This document shows positions 11,800 through 23,692 of a stretch of DNA of 64,000 nt, in pieces. The notes under the pieces are model-generated. The model saw only the letters and a list, made by a program, of their open reading frames with translations, was not told the DNA's origin and did not search any database. The stretch is from Dromiciops gliroides (Eukaryota; Chordata; Mammalia; Microbiotheria; Microbiotheriidae). The stretch is from the NCBI RefSeq assembly GCF_019393635.1, contig NC_057861.1, positions 60,558,532-60,622,531 of the forward strand, given 5' to 3'. Position 1 is the first letter of the stretch; the number at the start of each line of letters is the position of its first letter. Position numbers and translations under genes: made by a program.

Positions 11800-12540
11800 G
11801 TGTAGAAGGGATTAAAAATAGAGCAGGTTTCTTAACTAGCTGTGTAACCTTAAATTTTATATATTAATTAAATACTCAAGACATTGTTGGGTTGTCATTG
11901 GACATGCACAGAGCAGGGAAAAATCGGAGTCAACTGACTACATGTTCCTTACCATGTTCAAATAAGATGACACTCTGCCTTCTGGTTTTAGCTCTTTAAT
12001 TTTGTAAACAAATCTCTTTTTTTTGCCATCTATTTAGTTTTAAATCTTCCACCTTTTTTGCTTTTTGTTGGGATTTTCCTGTCTAAATGGCCCCCAGTTG
12101 TAGTGCTGAAGTGCTGTCTAGTGTTCTTCAACACAAGAAGGCTGTGATGTGCCTTATGGATAAAATATGTGTTAGTTAAGTTTCATTCAAGCATGAGTTA
12201 TAGTGCTATTGACTTGAGTTCAGTGTTAATGAATAAACAGTATAGTACATACAGAAAAAGGAAGCTGGAATTCATCAATCTACATGTGAAGATGTGTGTA
12301 CTAAGGTAAATATGACCAGAGGCTTGCAGGAATCAAACGCTTTGTTTTCCTTAGGAGCAATGATTCGGTTTTCCCTAATTTAATGTTTAGAGTCATTTCA
12401 GAACATAGCTAATAACAATTTTGAGAATTGACTATATATACATACCAAAAAACAAAACAAAAAACCACTAAAATCATTATTTGATAAGAAGTTTGCAGTT
12501 TCTTGAATGTTCTTCATGTCCTGAGAGGTTTGTGATTGTT
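11800..12540. other. Intron 2, no recognised element
   Basis: No exon, SINE or LINE signature that I can support. Confidence 0.4.
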
Positions 12541-12550
12541 GATAATTACA

Positions 12551-12688
12551 TTTGGGGGCAGGGGCAGGGCAATGAGGGTTAAGTCAGTTGCCCAGGGTCA
12601 CACAGCTAGTGTCTGAGGTCGGATTTGAACTCAGGTCCTCCTGAATCCAGGGCCAGTGCTTTATCCACTGCACTACCTAGCTGCCCCC
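12551..12688 (-). mobile_element. SINE1/WSINE1-type SINE, first of a doublet
   Basis: Antisense copy with a G-rich tail junction and a small internal deletion (CTAGTGTCTGAGGTCGG). It is flanked by ATAATTAC at 12542 and 12689. Confidence 0.9.
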
Positions 12689-12696
12689 ATAATTAC

Positions 12697-12851
12697 TTTT
12701 TTTTTTTTTTTTTTTTGCTGCAGGGGAATGAGAGTTAAGTGACTTGCCCAGGGTCACACAGTTAAGTGTCAAGTGTCTGAGGCCGTATTTGAACTCAGGT
12801 CCTCCTGAATCCAGGGTCCGTCCTTTATCCACTGTGCCACCTAGCTGCCCC
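12697..12851 (-). mobile_element. SINE1/WSINE1-type SINE, second of a doublet
   Basis: Antisense copy with a poly-T tail directly after the second ATAATTAC. ATAATGAC at 12854 gives a third copy of the target. Confidence 0.9.
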
Positions 12852-12879
12852 TGATAATGACATTTTAAAAGACATAAAT

Positions 12880-13635
12880 TCTAGGAAAATTTATGACAAG
12901 GATAGCACCAGGAATGGGGGCCTTCTGGGAAAGATATCACTTCAGCAGAATTTTGAAGGAAACAAGGATTTTTAAAACGGGCCGGGGGTGGGAGTGGGAT
13001 TCCAAACATGGGAAAATTCAGTTCAATAGCATGGAGAGAGGGGATGAAATAGCGTAGGTGAGGAACAGCAACAAGTCAGTTTGGCTAGACTATAAGAGTG
13101 TGAGAAGAGAAGTGAAACAAAGACTGGAAAAGCAGTTTGGGGCCAGGTTGTGAAAGGCTATTTGGATATAGGGATAATAGGGAGGTGTTGGAGTTTTTTG
13201 TGTGGGGAAGTGACAGTGGTCAGACTTGGGCCTTAACAAAATTATGTTTGACAGCTGTACAGAGGATGAATTAGGGAAAAGTTTTAAGACTGAAGAAGCT
13301 CTTACCATAGTCTAGGTGAGAGGTGATAAGGCTTGAACATGGGTGCTGGATTTGTGACTAGAGAAGAAAATAAGATGGGGTTGGGGGAATATAGGTAGAA
13401 TGTGACAAGATTTAGTGATCAATTGAATATATGTGGTGAGGAAGAATGAAGAGTTAAGGATAATGTGAAGGTTGTGTGTGTAGGGTAAATGAAAGGTGGT
13501 GGTTCTCTATCAAAACAGCAGATTTTGGAAGGATGGGTTTGTGTTGGTGGAAAGAAAGATGTTTGAATTTGAGATGCCATGGGGATATCAAGGTTTAAAT
13601 ATCTAGTTCGGGGAATAGGGATGAGCAGACAAGCA
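12880..13635 (-). mobile_element. L2-type fragment, antisense
   Basis: GGGCCTTAACAAAATTATGT, GGGGCCAGGTTGTGAAAGGC and GAAGTGACAGTGGTCAGACT parallel the 2774 to 3470 copy. Confidence 0.55.
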
Positions 13636-13810
13636 GTTATTAAGTGCCTACTTTGTAGGCTAAAGCTAAGCACTTTATAAATATCATCTCATTTTAGCTT
13701 CACAAAAACCCTAGTAAATAGATGCTATTATTGTCTCCATTTTACAGTTGATAAAAGTTAAGTCATTTGTACAGGGGCTGGATTTGAATTTGTTACCTAA
13801 CTTTACTCAT
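13636..13810 (-). mobile_element. MIR/THER-type SINE, antisense
   Basis: TTATTAAGTGCCTACTTTGT, then ATTTTACAGTTGATAAAAGT and GGGCTGGATTTGAATTTG follow the reverse complement of a core SINE. Confidence 0.55.
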
Positions 13811-13977
13811 CTATTAAAAATTTGAGTTGGTGAGTGAATTTCCTGTATATCAAATTGGCCCCTTTTTTCCTAATTCATCATTGTTTTTCTTTATGACTTC
13901 AGATTTCATTTCCTCTTTCAAGATTGTGCCCTTAACTGACTTTCCCTGTAAAATTACTGAGTTTTAGATATTAGATC

Positions 13978-14142
13978 TTTTTTCTTTTTCTTTTTCTTTT
14001 TTTATAGTTAGGCAATTGGGGTTAAGTGACTTGCCCAGGGTCACACAGCTACTAAGCATTAAGTGTCTGAGGCGGGATTTGAACTCAGGTTCTCCTGACT
14101 CCAGGGCCAGTGCTCTATCTACTGTGCCACCTAGCTGCCCCC
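13978..14142 (-). mobile_element. SINE1/WSINE1-type SINE
   Basis: Antisense copy. ATTAGATCTT before and ATTAAATCTT after are the probable target duplication. Confidence 0.9.
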
Positions 14143-14770
14143 CAGGTCATTAAATCTTACTTGTACTCTTTTCTATGAAACCTATCCTAAAAACTAGCAT
14201 GCGTTGTCAGATAACTGGACTTTCTTCCGTATCACAGATTCTAAGATAGAGTTGTCAACCTCAAGGTTCCCATTATTTCCTTCCTGGCAACCATTTCATT
14301 GTTGGTCAGAATCTGATCTAAGATAACTGTTCTCCTTCCTCCATTTTTGAAGAAATAAATAATCATTAAAACAAATTAAGAAATAGTAGCTCCTTTGCTT
14401 TCGTACAGAGAGTTCCAGCAGCCGTCTTGATAATTGAAATAACCCTGTCACTACTATAACATGCTTCCATGACAGGTTTGTAATCTGTTTCCTGAACTCC
14501 TATTTCTTTCTTCTTTCTGGGTGTTACTCTGACAGTAACATTGTTTCTACTTCCATTAATCTTTACCTCAGTTTTTTCTATCATGCTTCCCTACTCCTGT
14601 TTCTGGATTTATTGAAAGGAGCATAACTTAACTCTGTAGTCTATAGTGCTACTCGTGATCCCCTCCCCTTTCCCACCTCCATTCCTGCTCCCTCCTGGCC
14701 CTCCTCTCATTTCTTTCTTTCTCTAGCCAAACTCCATTTGTGGGTTAAATTTTAGCAATACCCAATGAAG

Positions 14771-14940
14771 TTTTGTTTTGTTTTGTTTTGTTTTGTTTTG
14801 CTTTGCTGGGCGATGAGGGTTAAATGACTTGCCCCTGGGTCACACAGCTATTAAGTGTCAAGTGTCTGAGGCTGGATTTGAACTCAGGGCCTCCTGAATC
14901 CAGGGCTGATGCCTTATCCACTGTGCCATCTAGCTGTCCC
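14771..14940 (-). mobile_element. SINE1/WSINE1-type SINE with (TTTTG)n tail
   Basis: Antisense copy with a regular TTTTG tail. The target duplication CCCAATGAAGTT sits on both sides. Confidence 0.92.
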
Positions 14941-15246
14941 ACCCAATGAAGTTAAATTCAGTTCTTTGCAATAGGATTTATTTCACCTTGTTTGTTACAA
15001 TTAATTATGTGCATTTGTGTATAGTATGAGGCCATGGATTTTATTTAGACTTTATTTCTTTACCTTTATTGCTTACACTTTAGTTCCCTTTCTCCCTCCT
15101 TTTAAGTTCAAAGTTCCTTTAATTATATTTGTACTGCTTCAGTTAGGTGGTCTATTCTTCCATACAATAATTCTATCTTTCCAGTATTTTAAGCCATGGT
15201 CCAGAAATTCAAATCCAATTTTCAGTTATCATCTTTTTATTTAATT

Positions 15247-15383
15247 TGGGGGGGGGTAGTGGGGGTTAAGTGACTTGGCCAGGGTCCCACAGCTAGTAAG
15301 TGTTAAGTATCTGAGGTCAGATTACTCAGGTCTTCCTGAATCCAGGGCCAGTGCTTTATCCACTGCACCACCTAGCTGTCCCC
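15247..15383 (-). mobile_element. SINE1/WSINE1-type SINE, first of a doublet
   Basis: Antisense copy with a G-rich tail junction and a short internal deletion. The target ATCATCTTTT is at 15228 and 15389. Confidence 0.9.
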
Positions 15384-15398
15384 TAGATATCATCTTTT

Positions 15399-15540
15399 TT
15401 TTTTTTTTTAAAGCAGGGCAATGGGGGTTAAGTGACTTGCCCAGGGTCACACAGCTAGTAAGTGTCTGAGGCCGGATTTGAACTCAGGTACTCCTGAATC
15501 CAGGGCCGGTGCTTTATCCACTGCGCCACCTAGCTGCCCC
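15399..15540 (-). mobile_element. SINE1/WSINE1-type SINE, second of a doublet
   Basis: Antisense copy with a T tail merging with the second target copy. A third copy, AGATATCATCTT, begins at 15542. Confidence 0.9.
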
Positions 15541-15559
15541 AAGATATCATCTTAAATAG

Positions 15560-16260
15560 CTCTTCACTTATACCAAATCTACCATCCTTTGATTGGAACT
15601 ATAGCTGTCATTGAGCAACATAACAATTTTGATTTTCACATCTTCGTTCGCAGTGGGGAGGGGGGGGAAACTTAATTAACTTTGCTATCTATACTTTATA
15701 CATGTAGCTCCTTGCTACAATAAAAAGGACTTCTAATTACAATTATGTTTTCCAGAATGGTTGTACCAATTACCAAAATGCATTAGTGTACTTATCTTTC
15801 CATATCCCTTTCTAGCACCTGACTTCTTTTTTGTTATATCTGTCAATTAGATAAGTATGGGGTGGTTTTGATTTACATTTCTCTTATTGTTAGTGATTTT
15901 TGGAGCATTCTGTCATGGTTGTTAATAGATTGTGCTTCTTTTGCTGATCATATCCTTTGATCATTTCTATTGGGGAAATGACTTTTGATCTTATATTTCT
16001 GGGTGTGTGTGTTTAAAGCCAGACCACCTTCTTTTTTTTTGTGAGGGGTAAGTGACTTGCCCAGGGTCACACAGCTAGTAAGTGTTAAGTGTATGAGGCC
16101 GTATTTGAACTCGGGTACTCCTGACTCCAGGGCCAGTGCTCTATCCACTGGGCCACCTAGCTGTCCCTAGACCACCTATTTTTGATGCAAAATAATTTTT
16201 CCTAGTTGACCTCTTCCCTTCTTATCCTAGTTACTTATTTTGGTTCTACAAAAGCTCTTG
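15560..16260 (-). mobile_element. L1 3'-end, antisense, with a SINE inside
   Basis: TTCCAGAATGGTTGTACCAA, AAAATGCATTAGTGTACTTA and TCATATCCTTTGATCATTTC follow the antisense marsupial L1 order. A SINE lies at 16031 to 16167. Confidence 0.6.
16031..16167 (-). mobile_element. SINE1/WSINE1-type SINE in an L1
   Basis: Antisense copy flanked by AGACCACCTT and AGACCACCTA. Confidence 0.9.
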
Positions 16261-16756
16261 AATTTCATGTACTCTAAAGCAGGACATAAACTTTTCCCAC
16301 TTGCAACCCCTTTTCACCTGAGAAATTTTTATGCAACTCTGGGTATATAGGTATATATAACCTTTTACTGTTGCCCCTATCCCCTAAGGGGTTAAGAATT
16401 CTTCCCTAACAGTTTCTGCTTTTCTCATTTTTAAAAAAGTTATCATCTTTACTATTTATTCTAGCTTACCCAACCCTTATCTAACCTCTCTTCTCTTTAT
16501 ATTTATATTCTCTTTGTCTCTCTCTGTCTCTGTCTCTGTCTCTCTAACACACGCATGCATGCATGAACAGACTCAACTACAGTTGAGTTAGTTCATAGTT
16601 AGAAGGGAACTCAGATGTCATCTTGTACAAATGAAATCCTCTGGGTAAAATCTCCAGCTAAGTGAATGTTTAGTACGTCTAACATAACCAAATTCTGTTG
16701 TGAGCTAAATTCTACTGGAGTGAGGTTCTAATATAATTGAGGTTAGTTTACTCTGT

Positions 16757-16784
16757 GTTTGTGTGTGTGTGTGTGTGTGTGTGG
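16757..16784. repeat. (GT)n microsatellite
   Basis: About 13 GT units in intron 2. Confidence 0.95.
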
Positions 16785-16951
16785 TTTGTACATGTATCAT
16801 CATAGAATGCTAAAACTAAAGTTCCTGTGATAGATGATTTAGATTAGATGCCAAGAGAGTTAAGTTACTGGAACATCTGGAATTATAGAGTCTTAGACTT
16901 ATTCAGATCTTGGTTTCACTTGTAGCTTTACCATGTTAAAGCCATGCATTC

Positions 16952-17107
16952 TTTTTTTTTTTTTTTTTTTGTGAGGCAATTGGGATTTTAAGTGACTTGC
17001 CCAGGGTCACTCAGCTAGTACATGCTAAGTGTCTGAGGCCGGATTTGAACTCAGGTCCTCCTGACTCCAGGGCCGGTGCTCTATCCACTGCCCCACCTAG
17101 CTGCCCC
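16952..17107 (-). mobile_element. SINE1/WSINE1-type SINE
   Basis: Antisense copy flanked by AAGCCATGCATT and AAGCCATGCATC. Confidence 0.92.
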
Positions 17108-17254
17108 AAGCCATGCATCCTTTAACAAGTCACTTCCCCTGTTTAGGCCTCTGTTATGTTACCTATAAGATGTTAATTATAACACTACTTACTTTATGGT
17201 TTCTGTAAGAAAAATATGTAATATTTTTGATGCTTCACTTATAAACATGATGCT

Positions 17255-17400
17255 GTGCGGTATTTTGGAAAGAACACTAGATTTGGGGTCAGAAGACTCG
17301 GATTTCAATTCTGCTTCTTAATACCTTGAGAAAGCCAGTTTGCTCTTTTAGATACCAGTTTTCATATTAATAAAATTAGGAAACTGAACTTGTTGACCTC
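17255..17400 (+). mobile_element. MIR/THER-type SINE
   Basis: TGGAAAGAACACTAGATTTG, CAATTCTGCTTCTTAATACC and TTCATATTAATAAAATTAGG follow the MIR core order. Confidence 0.6.
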
Positions 17401-17966
17401 CAAACCATATATGAATAACCTTCCTGTTCCAATTCTCTCAGCAAGTAATTCGTTGTCTTCAATTCTCTGTAGGCTTTCCATTGTTGGTCTCTATCAGATT
17501 CTAGAAAGCGTTAAGTAAAGCATTCTATAACTTTAATATTTCATGTGTTCCCAAAGGTAGGAGAGTACTTTTTAATGCATTTTAAAGCAGTTAGTCACAT
17601 TCTCTAGCTTCCCTTTTCTTATAAAATTAGAAATAAAGCCCAACTTCTAATAGTTGCCTATAATCTTTATTATTTATCTAAACTTTTCTGTTGCTAACCA
17701 ACATGTAGACTGAACTGCAGTCAAGCCGGGTTTCTCACCATCCTACAAATACTCACTCCTTGTGTCTCCTTACTTGAAATTCCTGTCCCTTTTATCTCCA
17801 AATATCTCCATCTCTGTAACAACACTCTCCGTGCGATCTAAAAATTATTTTATTCATACTTTTATAAAAGAAATGACTTTAACTTTCTACCACTTCTCTA
17901 GTCTCTAGTAATAAGTAATTATAGTCAAGCAAAACAAATGAATACATGGGTCATTGATATCTGAGA

Positions 17967-18150
17967 GGGGCAGCTAGCTAGGTGGCAAGTTGGTAGAGCA
18001 CCCTGCAGTCAGGAAGTTTGGCCTCAGACACTAGCCATGTGATGCTGAGCAAGTCACTTACCCATGTTTACCTCAGTTTCTTCATTTGTAAAATAACCTG
18101 GAGAAGGAAATGACAAACCACTCTAAACTAGAGTTGAAGTGACCTATCAA
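17967..18150 (+). mobile_element. Longer CORE-type SINE (MAR1-like)
   Basis: It starts like SINE1 (GGGGCAGCTAGCTAGGTGGC). It then adds TCAGTTTCTTCATTTGTAAA and GGAGAAGGAAATGACAAACC, the extended tail seen again at 46897 to 47140. Family name from memory. Confidence 0.6.
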
Positions 18151-18462
18151 ACTAGTAAATATTGGAGATGAAATTCAAACTAAGGCTTCTCTTAGAGTTC
18201 AGATGTCATGCTCTTTTCACTCTACTTGACTGCTGGTTTGGAGTAGTTTCTGTGTTTTCCTACAGAGACATGTATAATCATTAAAGGGTTCCTTTAGGAA
18301 AAAAATGATTGTGGAAAGTCAGCATTAGGTAGTACCATTATTTTCAAAGTGGAGTCAGCAAAGATCTAATCTCCCTTCAAGTTAGCTGTATTTGAGTCAA
18401 AAACACAGGAGAAGCATTCTTCATTCTTGAATATGCTGAAATGTTATAAAAATAAACATAGA

Positions 18463-18617
18463 GGACAGCTAGGAGGCATAGTGAATAAAGCACCAGCCCT
18501 GGATTCAGGAGGACCTGAGTTCAAATGTGATCTCAGACACTTGACACTTAGTAGGTATGTGACCTTGGGCAAGTCACTTAACTCTCATTGCCCCACAAAA
18601 CAGACAAACAGAAACAA
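18463..18617 (+). mobile_element. SINE1/WSINE1-type SINE, sense
   Basis: One of only five sense copies. Its A-rich tail (ACAGACAAACAGAAAC) ends near AACAAACATAGAATC, with AAATAAACATAGA before it as a candidate target duplication. It lies about 180 bases upstream of exon 3. Confidence 0.88.
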
Positions 18618-18747
18618 AACAAACATAGAATCTGTCCTCATAATTTCTCCCACCCAAACTATTCTTTCCTCCCCTCCTTTTCCTAGGGATTTCAACATAG
18701 GCCACTCAGAATGGGCATCGATAGACTAGGAAGTATAACCAGAATAA

Positions 18748-19074
<327 letters not shown>

Positions 19075-19309
19075 TAACCACTGATCTCACAGGTTCATTC
19101 AAATCGTCCTTCTTAGCACAATAGGCAGAAAGATGTTAAGTATTTAAAATAAATTTTAATGTGATTCCTTTGATTTTGGGTATCTTCTAGGGTAGGGTTA
19201 TATTTGGTATGTTTTAATTATAGTCTGTGTGTATGTTCTGATGCCCTTTCAGTTCTGATTCCACCCCATTACTGTTAGGCTGATGCTAAGAGGAATACTG
19301 ATAAAACTT

Positions 19310-19505
19310 TAAAATGATAGAATCTAAGATTTAGAACTGGAAGTAAGCTTAGAGATGCCCTAGTTCAACTCCTTCATTTAACAAGTTAATAAAGTTAATC
19401 TCAGAAAAGTGAAATGATTTGCCCATGGCCACATAAGCTTGTAAATGACAGGGAGAGGATTGGAACCTAGGCTGTCTGACTCCTTATCTAGTGTTCTTTG
19501 AAATA
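19310..19505 (-). mobile_element. MIR/THER-type SINE, antisense
   Basis: TTAGAACTGGAAGTAAGCTT, AGTGAAATGATTTGCCCATG and GATTGGAACCTAGGCTGTCT are typical. Confidence 0.55.
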
Positions 19506-20130
19506 TATTTCATTTAGACAATGTAATGTATCCAGAATTGCTCTTTAAAATGCTGTCTTTCTAATAAGTGATTTAACAGAAAAGAGCTTAAGCAGAGAAA
19601 GAGCAGGGGTGCTGAAGCAGAATTTCTAGCAGTCTTTGAGATGAATCTTTCCTACAGATTATTACAATTCCTATAGAACTGACCATTTTTTAATAATTTA
19701 CTTGTCAGTGTAGTCCATCAATAAAGCAGGAAACTCAATTCCTTCCTGCCAGAGAAATGAAACTGCCCATTTAAATTTCATTTCATTTCAGGATTTATTG
19801 GGGAAAACTCCTGCACTCTACTTTTGGTAGTCTCCTTTTCAAGAAGAGTTAGGGAGGTGGGTTTGCTTGATCTATGGTATTTGAAAATAGTCCCCACTGA
19901 AAATCTTTCTCTACACTGGTAAATAGTCATGTTCTCCTACCCCTCTCCCCCCTCCCCCCCACACACACCCCAGTATTATTTTTAAACTCTGTGAGAGACA
20001 TAAAGTAAGTGCCTCTTAGTTTTTTCAGAACTGCTTGTTACAGATTTAAAGTCATATGATTGCAAAATTACCAGATTGAGAACCATAGACTTTGGTATCT
20101 GTGCTAAGATAGTAAATATATACCAGAGAA
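19506..20130. other. Intron 3, no recognised element
   Basis: Only a C-rich tract near 19935 to 19975 stands out. Confidence 0.4.
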
Positions 20131-20149
20131 ACATTACTGTTTAGCACTT

Positions 20150-20330
20150 ATCACTGAAGTTGAAAGAGACATTGAAACTCATATGGTCCAATCCCTTGTT
20201 ATACAGAAGAGGAACCCGAGCCTTCTAAAAAGGGAAGTGACTTTCCTAAGGTTCTACACTAGCAAATGTTAGTGGTAGAACTTGAACCCAGATCTTGAAA
20301 CTGCAAGTTCATTTCTCAGTTATACCAAGT
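20150..20330 (-). mobile_element. MIR/THER-type SINE, antisense
   Basis: TACAGAAGAGGAACCCGAGC, AAGTGACTTTCCTAAGGTTC and AGAACTTGAACCCAGATCTT match the family. Confidence 0.6.
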
Positions 20331-20644
20331 GAGTTACATCTTCTCATCTAGAACCACTCTTCAGAGTCACAGATGAAGAAAGGGCACAGACATGAACTAC
20401 AATGATAGGCTGATGGCCTTAGTAAGAACCCTAAATAGGACAATTAAGAAAAGAAAAAGAGTTTCTTAACTTGGGGTTCCTATTTGAAAAATGTTACTGC
20501 ACAATGTTTAGAAAAGCAGCAGTGTAGGGTGCTGGATATTGGGGCTGTACACATTGGAGTGCTGGGTACGGAGCTGTCACTTGGTTTGCTATGGTGTGGA
20601 CAGTGCTGCCTGACTCACTCACCATATGTGTCTCGTTAATCCAG

Positions 20645-20780
20645 CCAGGAGATGACATAGTCTTAATGGCAGAAGCTCTAGAGAAGCTCTTCTTGCAGAA
20701 AATCTCTGAATTGCCCCCAGAAGAAACTGAAATCGTAATAGTCCAGGCAAAAGGAAGAGGACGTGGGAGGAAAGAAGCAG
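20645..20780 (+). CDS. BRD4: BRD4 exon 4: end of bromodomain 1 and basic linker
   Basis: 136 bases between AATCCAG and GTAGAG, residues 142 to 186 plus one base (phase 0 in, phase 1 out). [19 protein letters not shown] closes bromodomain 1; Asp145 and Ile146 of the pocket rim are kept. The basic, glycine-rich [11 protein letters not shown] follows. Compared with human there are conservative changes (NELPTEE to SELPPEE, EIMIV to EIVIV). An ORF on the opposite strand over the same bases is a shadow. Confidence 0.94.
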
Positions 20781-21296
20781 GTAGAGTAACTGGTGCTGAC
20801 CACCTCAGACACTCCCTTCTTTGCTCCAGGAGCGACCTCACATTACACATCTAACAGTCATTCCAATAATGCCCCTTGTTCTATGTGGAAAACTGGAAAG
20901 TCTAGTGCTTTTGGCAATCTGTGACCCATTTCAGTCATAAGAATTGGAAAAATAGCCCATCTGTTTCCTCTATCTTTTTTTTTCTATTATGCTTTACACA
21001 GTTAAATGGGGGGGGTGGGGGAGGGTTAGGAGGGATTCTTTGAAGGAGTTCTGGAGTATTTTCAGTGCCAAACGCTTGAGGGAAATTTGTTACCCCAAAA
21101 TAAACATAATTATTGCCCTTGAAATCTTCTCTCTTTTTAAAATTCTTGGGACTGAACAATGATTTTGGTGCTCTCATTGCACCTACAAATTTTTTTCAAA
21201 AAATATATTATTGTCCAATAAAGAAAAAGGAAAAAATATATATATATTATTGTTAAATTGAGAGATTGGCCAAATTTGTGTCACTTTCCACCATTA

Positions 21297-21447
21297 ATTT
21301 TTTTTTTTTTTAGTGAGGCAATTGGTGTTAAGCGACTTGCCCAGGGTCACACAGCTAGTAAGTGTTAAGTGTCTGAGGCCAGATTTGAACTCAGGTACTC
21401 CTGACTCCAGGGCCGGTGCTCTATCTACTGCGCCACCTAGCTGCCCC
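21297..21447 (-). mobile_element. SINE1/WSINE1-type SINE
   Basis: Antisense copy with CACCATTAA on both sides, in intron 4. Confidence 0.92.
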
Positions 21448-21448
21448 C

Positions 21449-22360
21449 ACCATTAACATTTAATCTACTTATCAATCTTTGGTTGGTATTATGCTATTTT
21501 TGACAGACTGCTAGAATCTCCTACGACCAAATAATGAGCTACAGGTCAAAATAAAATTGGAGCTCCCTAATTTATTAAACCTAGTTTTATGGGGGTTTTG
21601 TTTTGTTTTTAAATTTGTAAATATGCACTCATGTATATTAATCTTTTCCCCTATTTGCTTTGGTACTCCATGCTGGCTTACCTCAAAACTCAAAAGTTCA
21701 CCTGGAGGCAAAGAGTATTTTAAATTGTTGATTTTAGTTCTTGATTATATATGAAAGTTGTTTTTTAAATTGTTGCTTTTGTTTTGCCCCAACCAATAAA
21801 AAGTAACATTTTTGAAATTTTAAATCCAAGGGAGATTGGAATATATTTTATTCAACAATCATATGTTTTTCCCTTTTGAATTCAACTCTGTTCTTTGAAA
21901 TATTTAGATGGAGGTGCATTAGAATGAACTGCATGGTTGAGGTGCAACTGGAACATCAAAAAACAGATTATAGGAATGACAAAAACAGACTCTTTTGCCA
22001 TTATATGTTGACTTTATATGTGTATGTGCGCACATGGATACAGTTGATTCTGTATCCTACAATTCTAAAACTAGGGTAGCATAAGCTTGGGTAAAGGAGC
22101 ATTTCATAATTTTCCAGGAGTTAGGAGAATTAGCCTTTTCTCCCTAGCATGACTAATGGAGAGTTTTATTCCATATGTCTACCTATGGAACTGGTTTACA
22201 TAAATTGGAACTAAATTGTTTGTCGTGTCTTTTTTATTCAATATAAAAATGTGGATATTACCCATTTCCTTTCATTTTCCCCAGGTAAAGCTCTTAATTA
22301 AAAGCTTTTACCAACGTAAAGGGACATCATTACCTTTAAAGTTTTGCATTCAACAAACTT
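21449..22360. other. Intron 4, no recognised element
   Basis: AT-rich sequence without a signature that I can support. Confidence 0.4.
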
Positions 22361-22569
22361 AATTACACAATTATTGTGTAGAAGATGCTGTAGTAGGTCC
22401 TTGCCATCAAGGAGCTTACTCTTCTGCCTACCAGGGAAGACAAGTATAAGTATAGATTCGTGAATAGACTCCTAATTAAGTTTTAATAACAAAAACTATG
22501 TTAATTGCCAGAGGAAACTCCATTCTTAATTGGGTTCTTTTGTTATAACCATCAAACTAAACTGAAATG

Positions 22570-22675
22570 AATGTTAAGTCTTTGAAATCAGGAATTGTTT
22601 GATTTTGTCTTTATACTCTCTTACTAGCCCAGTGCCTATAGTAAGTACTTAATAAATAGCTGTTGATTGATTCCT
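22570..22675 (+). mobile_element. L2 3' terminus
   Basis: GCCCAGTGCCTATAGTAAGT and ACTTAATAAATAGCTGTTGA form the L2 end. An antisense L2-like stretch (GGTCCTTGCCATCAAGGAGC) lies just upstream at 22395. Confidence 0.65.
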
Positions 22676-22855
22676 CCCAAAATTTTCTTTCTACCACAGT
22701 TTGTAGACAAGCACAGCCTTACAAAATTGTGACTTATCACTCTGCAGAAATTCCTGCAAAAGTTACTGGCTTTTTTATTTGGGACCTTTCATCATACAAC
22801 TGATTCAGGAGTGTTTTTCAAAATGCCAACTTTGTGTGAAAGTATGCAGGATGTT

Positions 22856-23008
22856 TCTTTTTTTTTCTTTTTGGTGAGGCAATTGGGGTTAAGTGACTTG
22901 CCCAGGGTCATACAGCTAGTAAGTGTTAAGTGTCTGAGGCCTCATTTGAACTCAGGTACTCCTGACTCCAGGGCTGGTGCTCTATCTACTGTGCCACCTA
23001 GCTGCCCC
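22856..23008 (-). mobile_element. SINE1/WSINE1-type SINE
   Basis: Antisense copy. AGGATGTTTCTT and AGGTTATTTCTT flank it. Confidence 0.9.
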
Positions 23009-23405
23009 AGGTTATTTCTTTATATACAAATCAAACATTTTTGGGCACAGTATACTCTGTGCTCTTACAGTCTAGATCTCAAGTAGCATGAAAGGATAAT
23101 TCTATGAAATAACCTTAGGGAAAGTTACGATCATTGAGAAGTAGTGAATGTCCTGGAGGGGCAGTCACATACTTGGACATAAACTTTTGTAAAATCATGT
23201 ATGATGCATTTTGTTGCTGTTTGGGGTATACTGAGAAAGTTAGAGGTGTAAGGCTGCATTTCAGTAATTTTTGTATAGTACCACCATATTAAGTACTGCT
23301 TATTTTTAGTATATTATTTGTTTATCTTTTTTTCCACACCTACAACCCAAAATTATATGTCCTGTCAATTGCATATGACCATTTTTTTTCCTTTATCTTT
23401 GACAG

Positions 23406-23692
23406 TGACATCAAAACCTGGAGCCTCAGTGGTACCAAACACAACTCAAGCATCAACCCCACCCCAAACACAGACCCCTCAGCAGAATCTTCCGCCTGTA
23501 CAAACGACTCATTCCTTTCCTGCTGTAACCCCTGATCTTATCATCCAGACTCCAGTAATGACAGTGGTGCCTACCCAGACACTTCAAACTCCACCACCCC
23601 CACCCCCTCCCCCACCACCCCCACCACCCCAAGCTCCTCAGCCAATTCAGACACACCCTCCCATCATTGCAACTGCCCCACAGCCTGTGAAG
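23406..23692 (+). CDS. BRD4: BRD4 exon 5: proline/threonine-rich linker between bromodomains
   Basis: 287 bases between TTTGACAG and GTGAGT, phase 1 in and phase 0 out, residues 187 to 282. It codes [20 protein letters not shown], then [19 protein letters not shown] and a run of 13 prolines, ending [13 protein letters not shown]. The anchors [17 protein letters not shown] and AVTPDLI match human BRD4. The segment is disordered in the family and varies in length. The proline run is longer and purer than the interrupted PPPVPPQPQPPP of human. Confidence 0.93.

Noticed and set aside
20494-20850. 118-codon minus-strand ORF
   Set aside because: Shadow of BRD4 exon 4; no similarity of its own.
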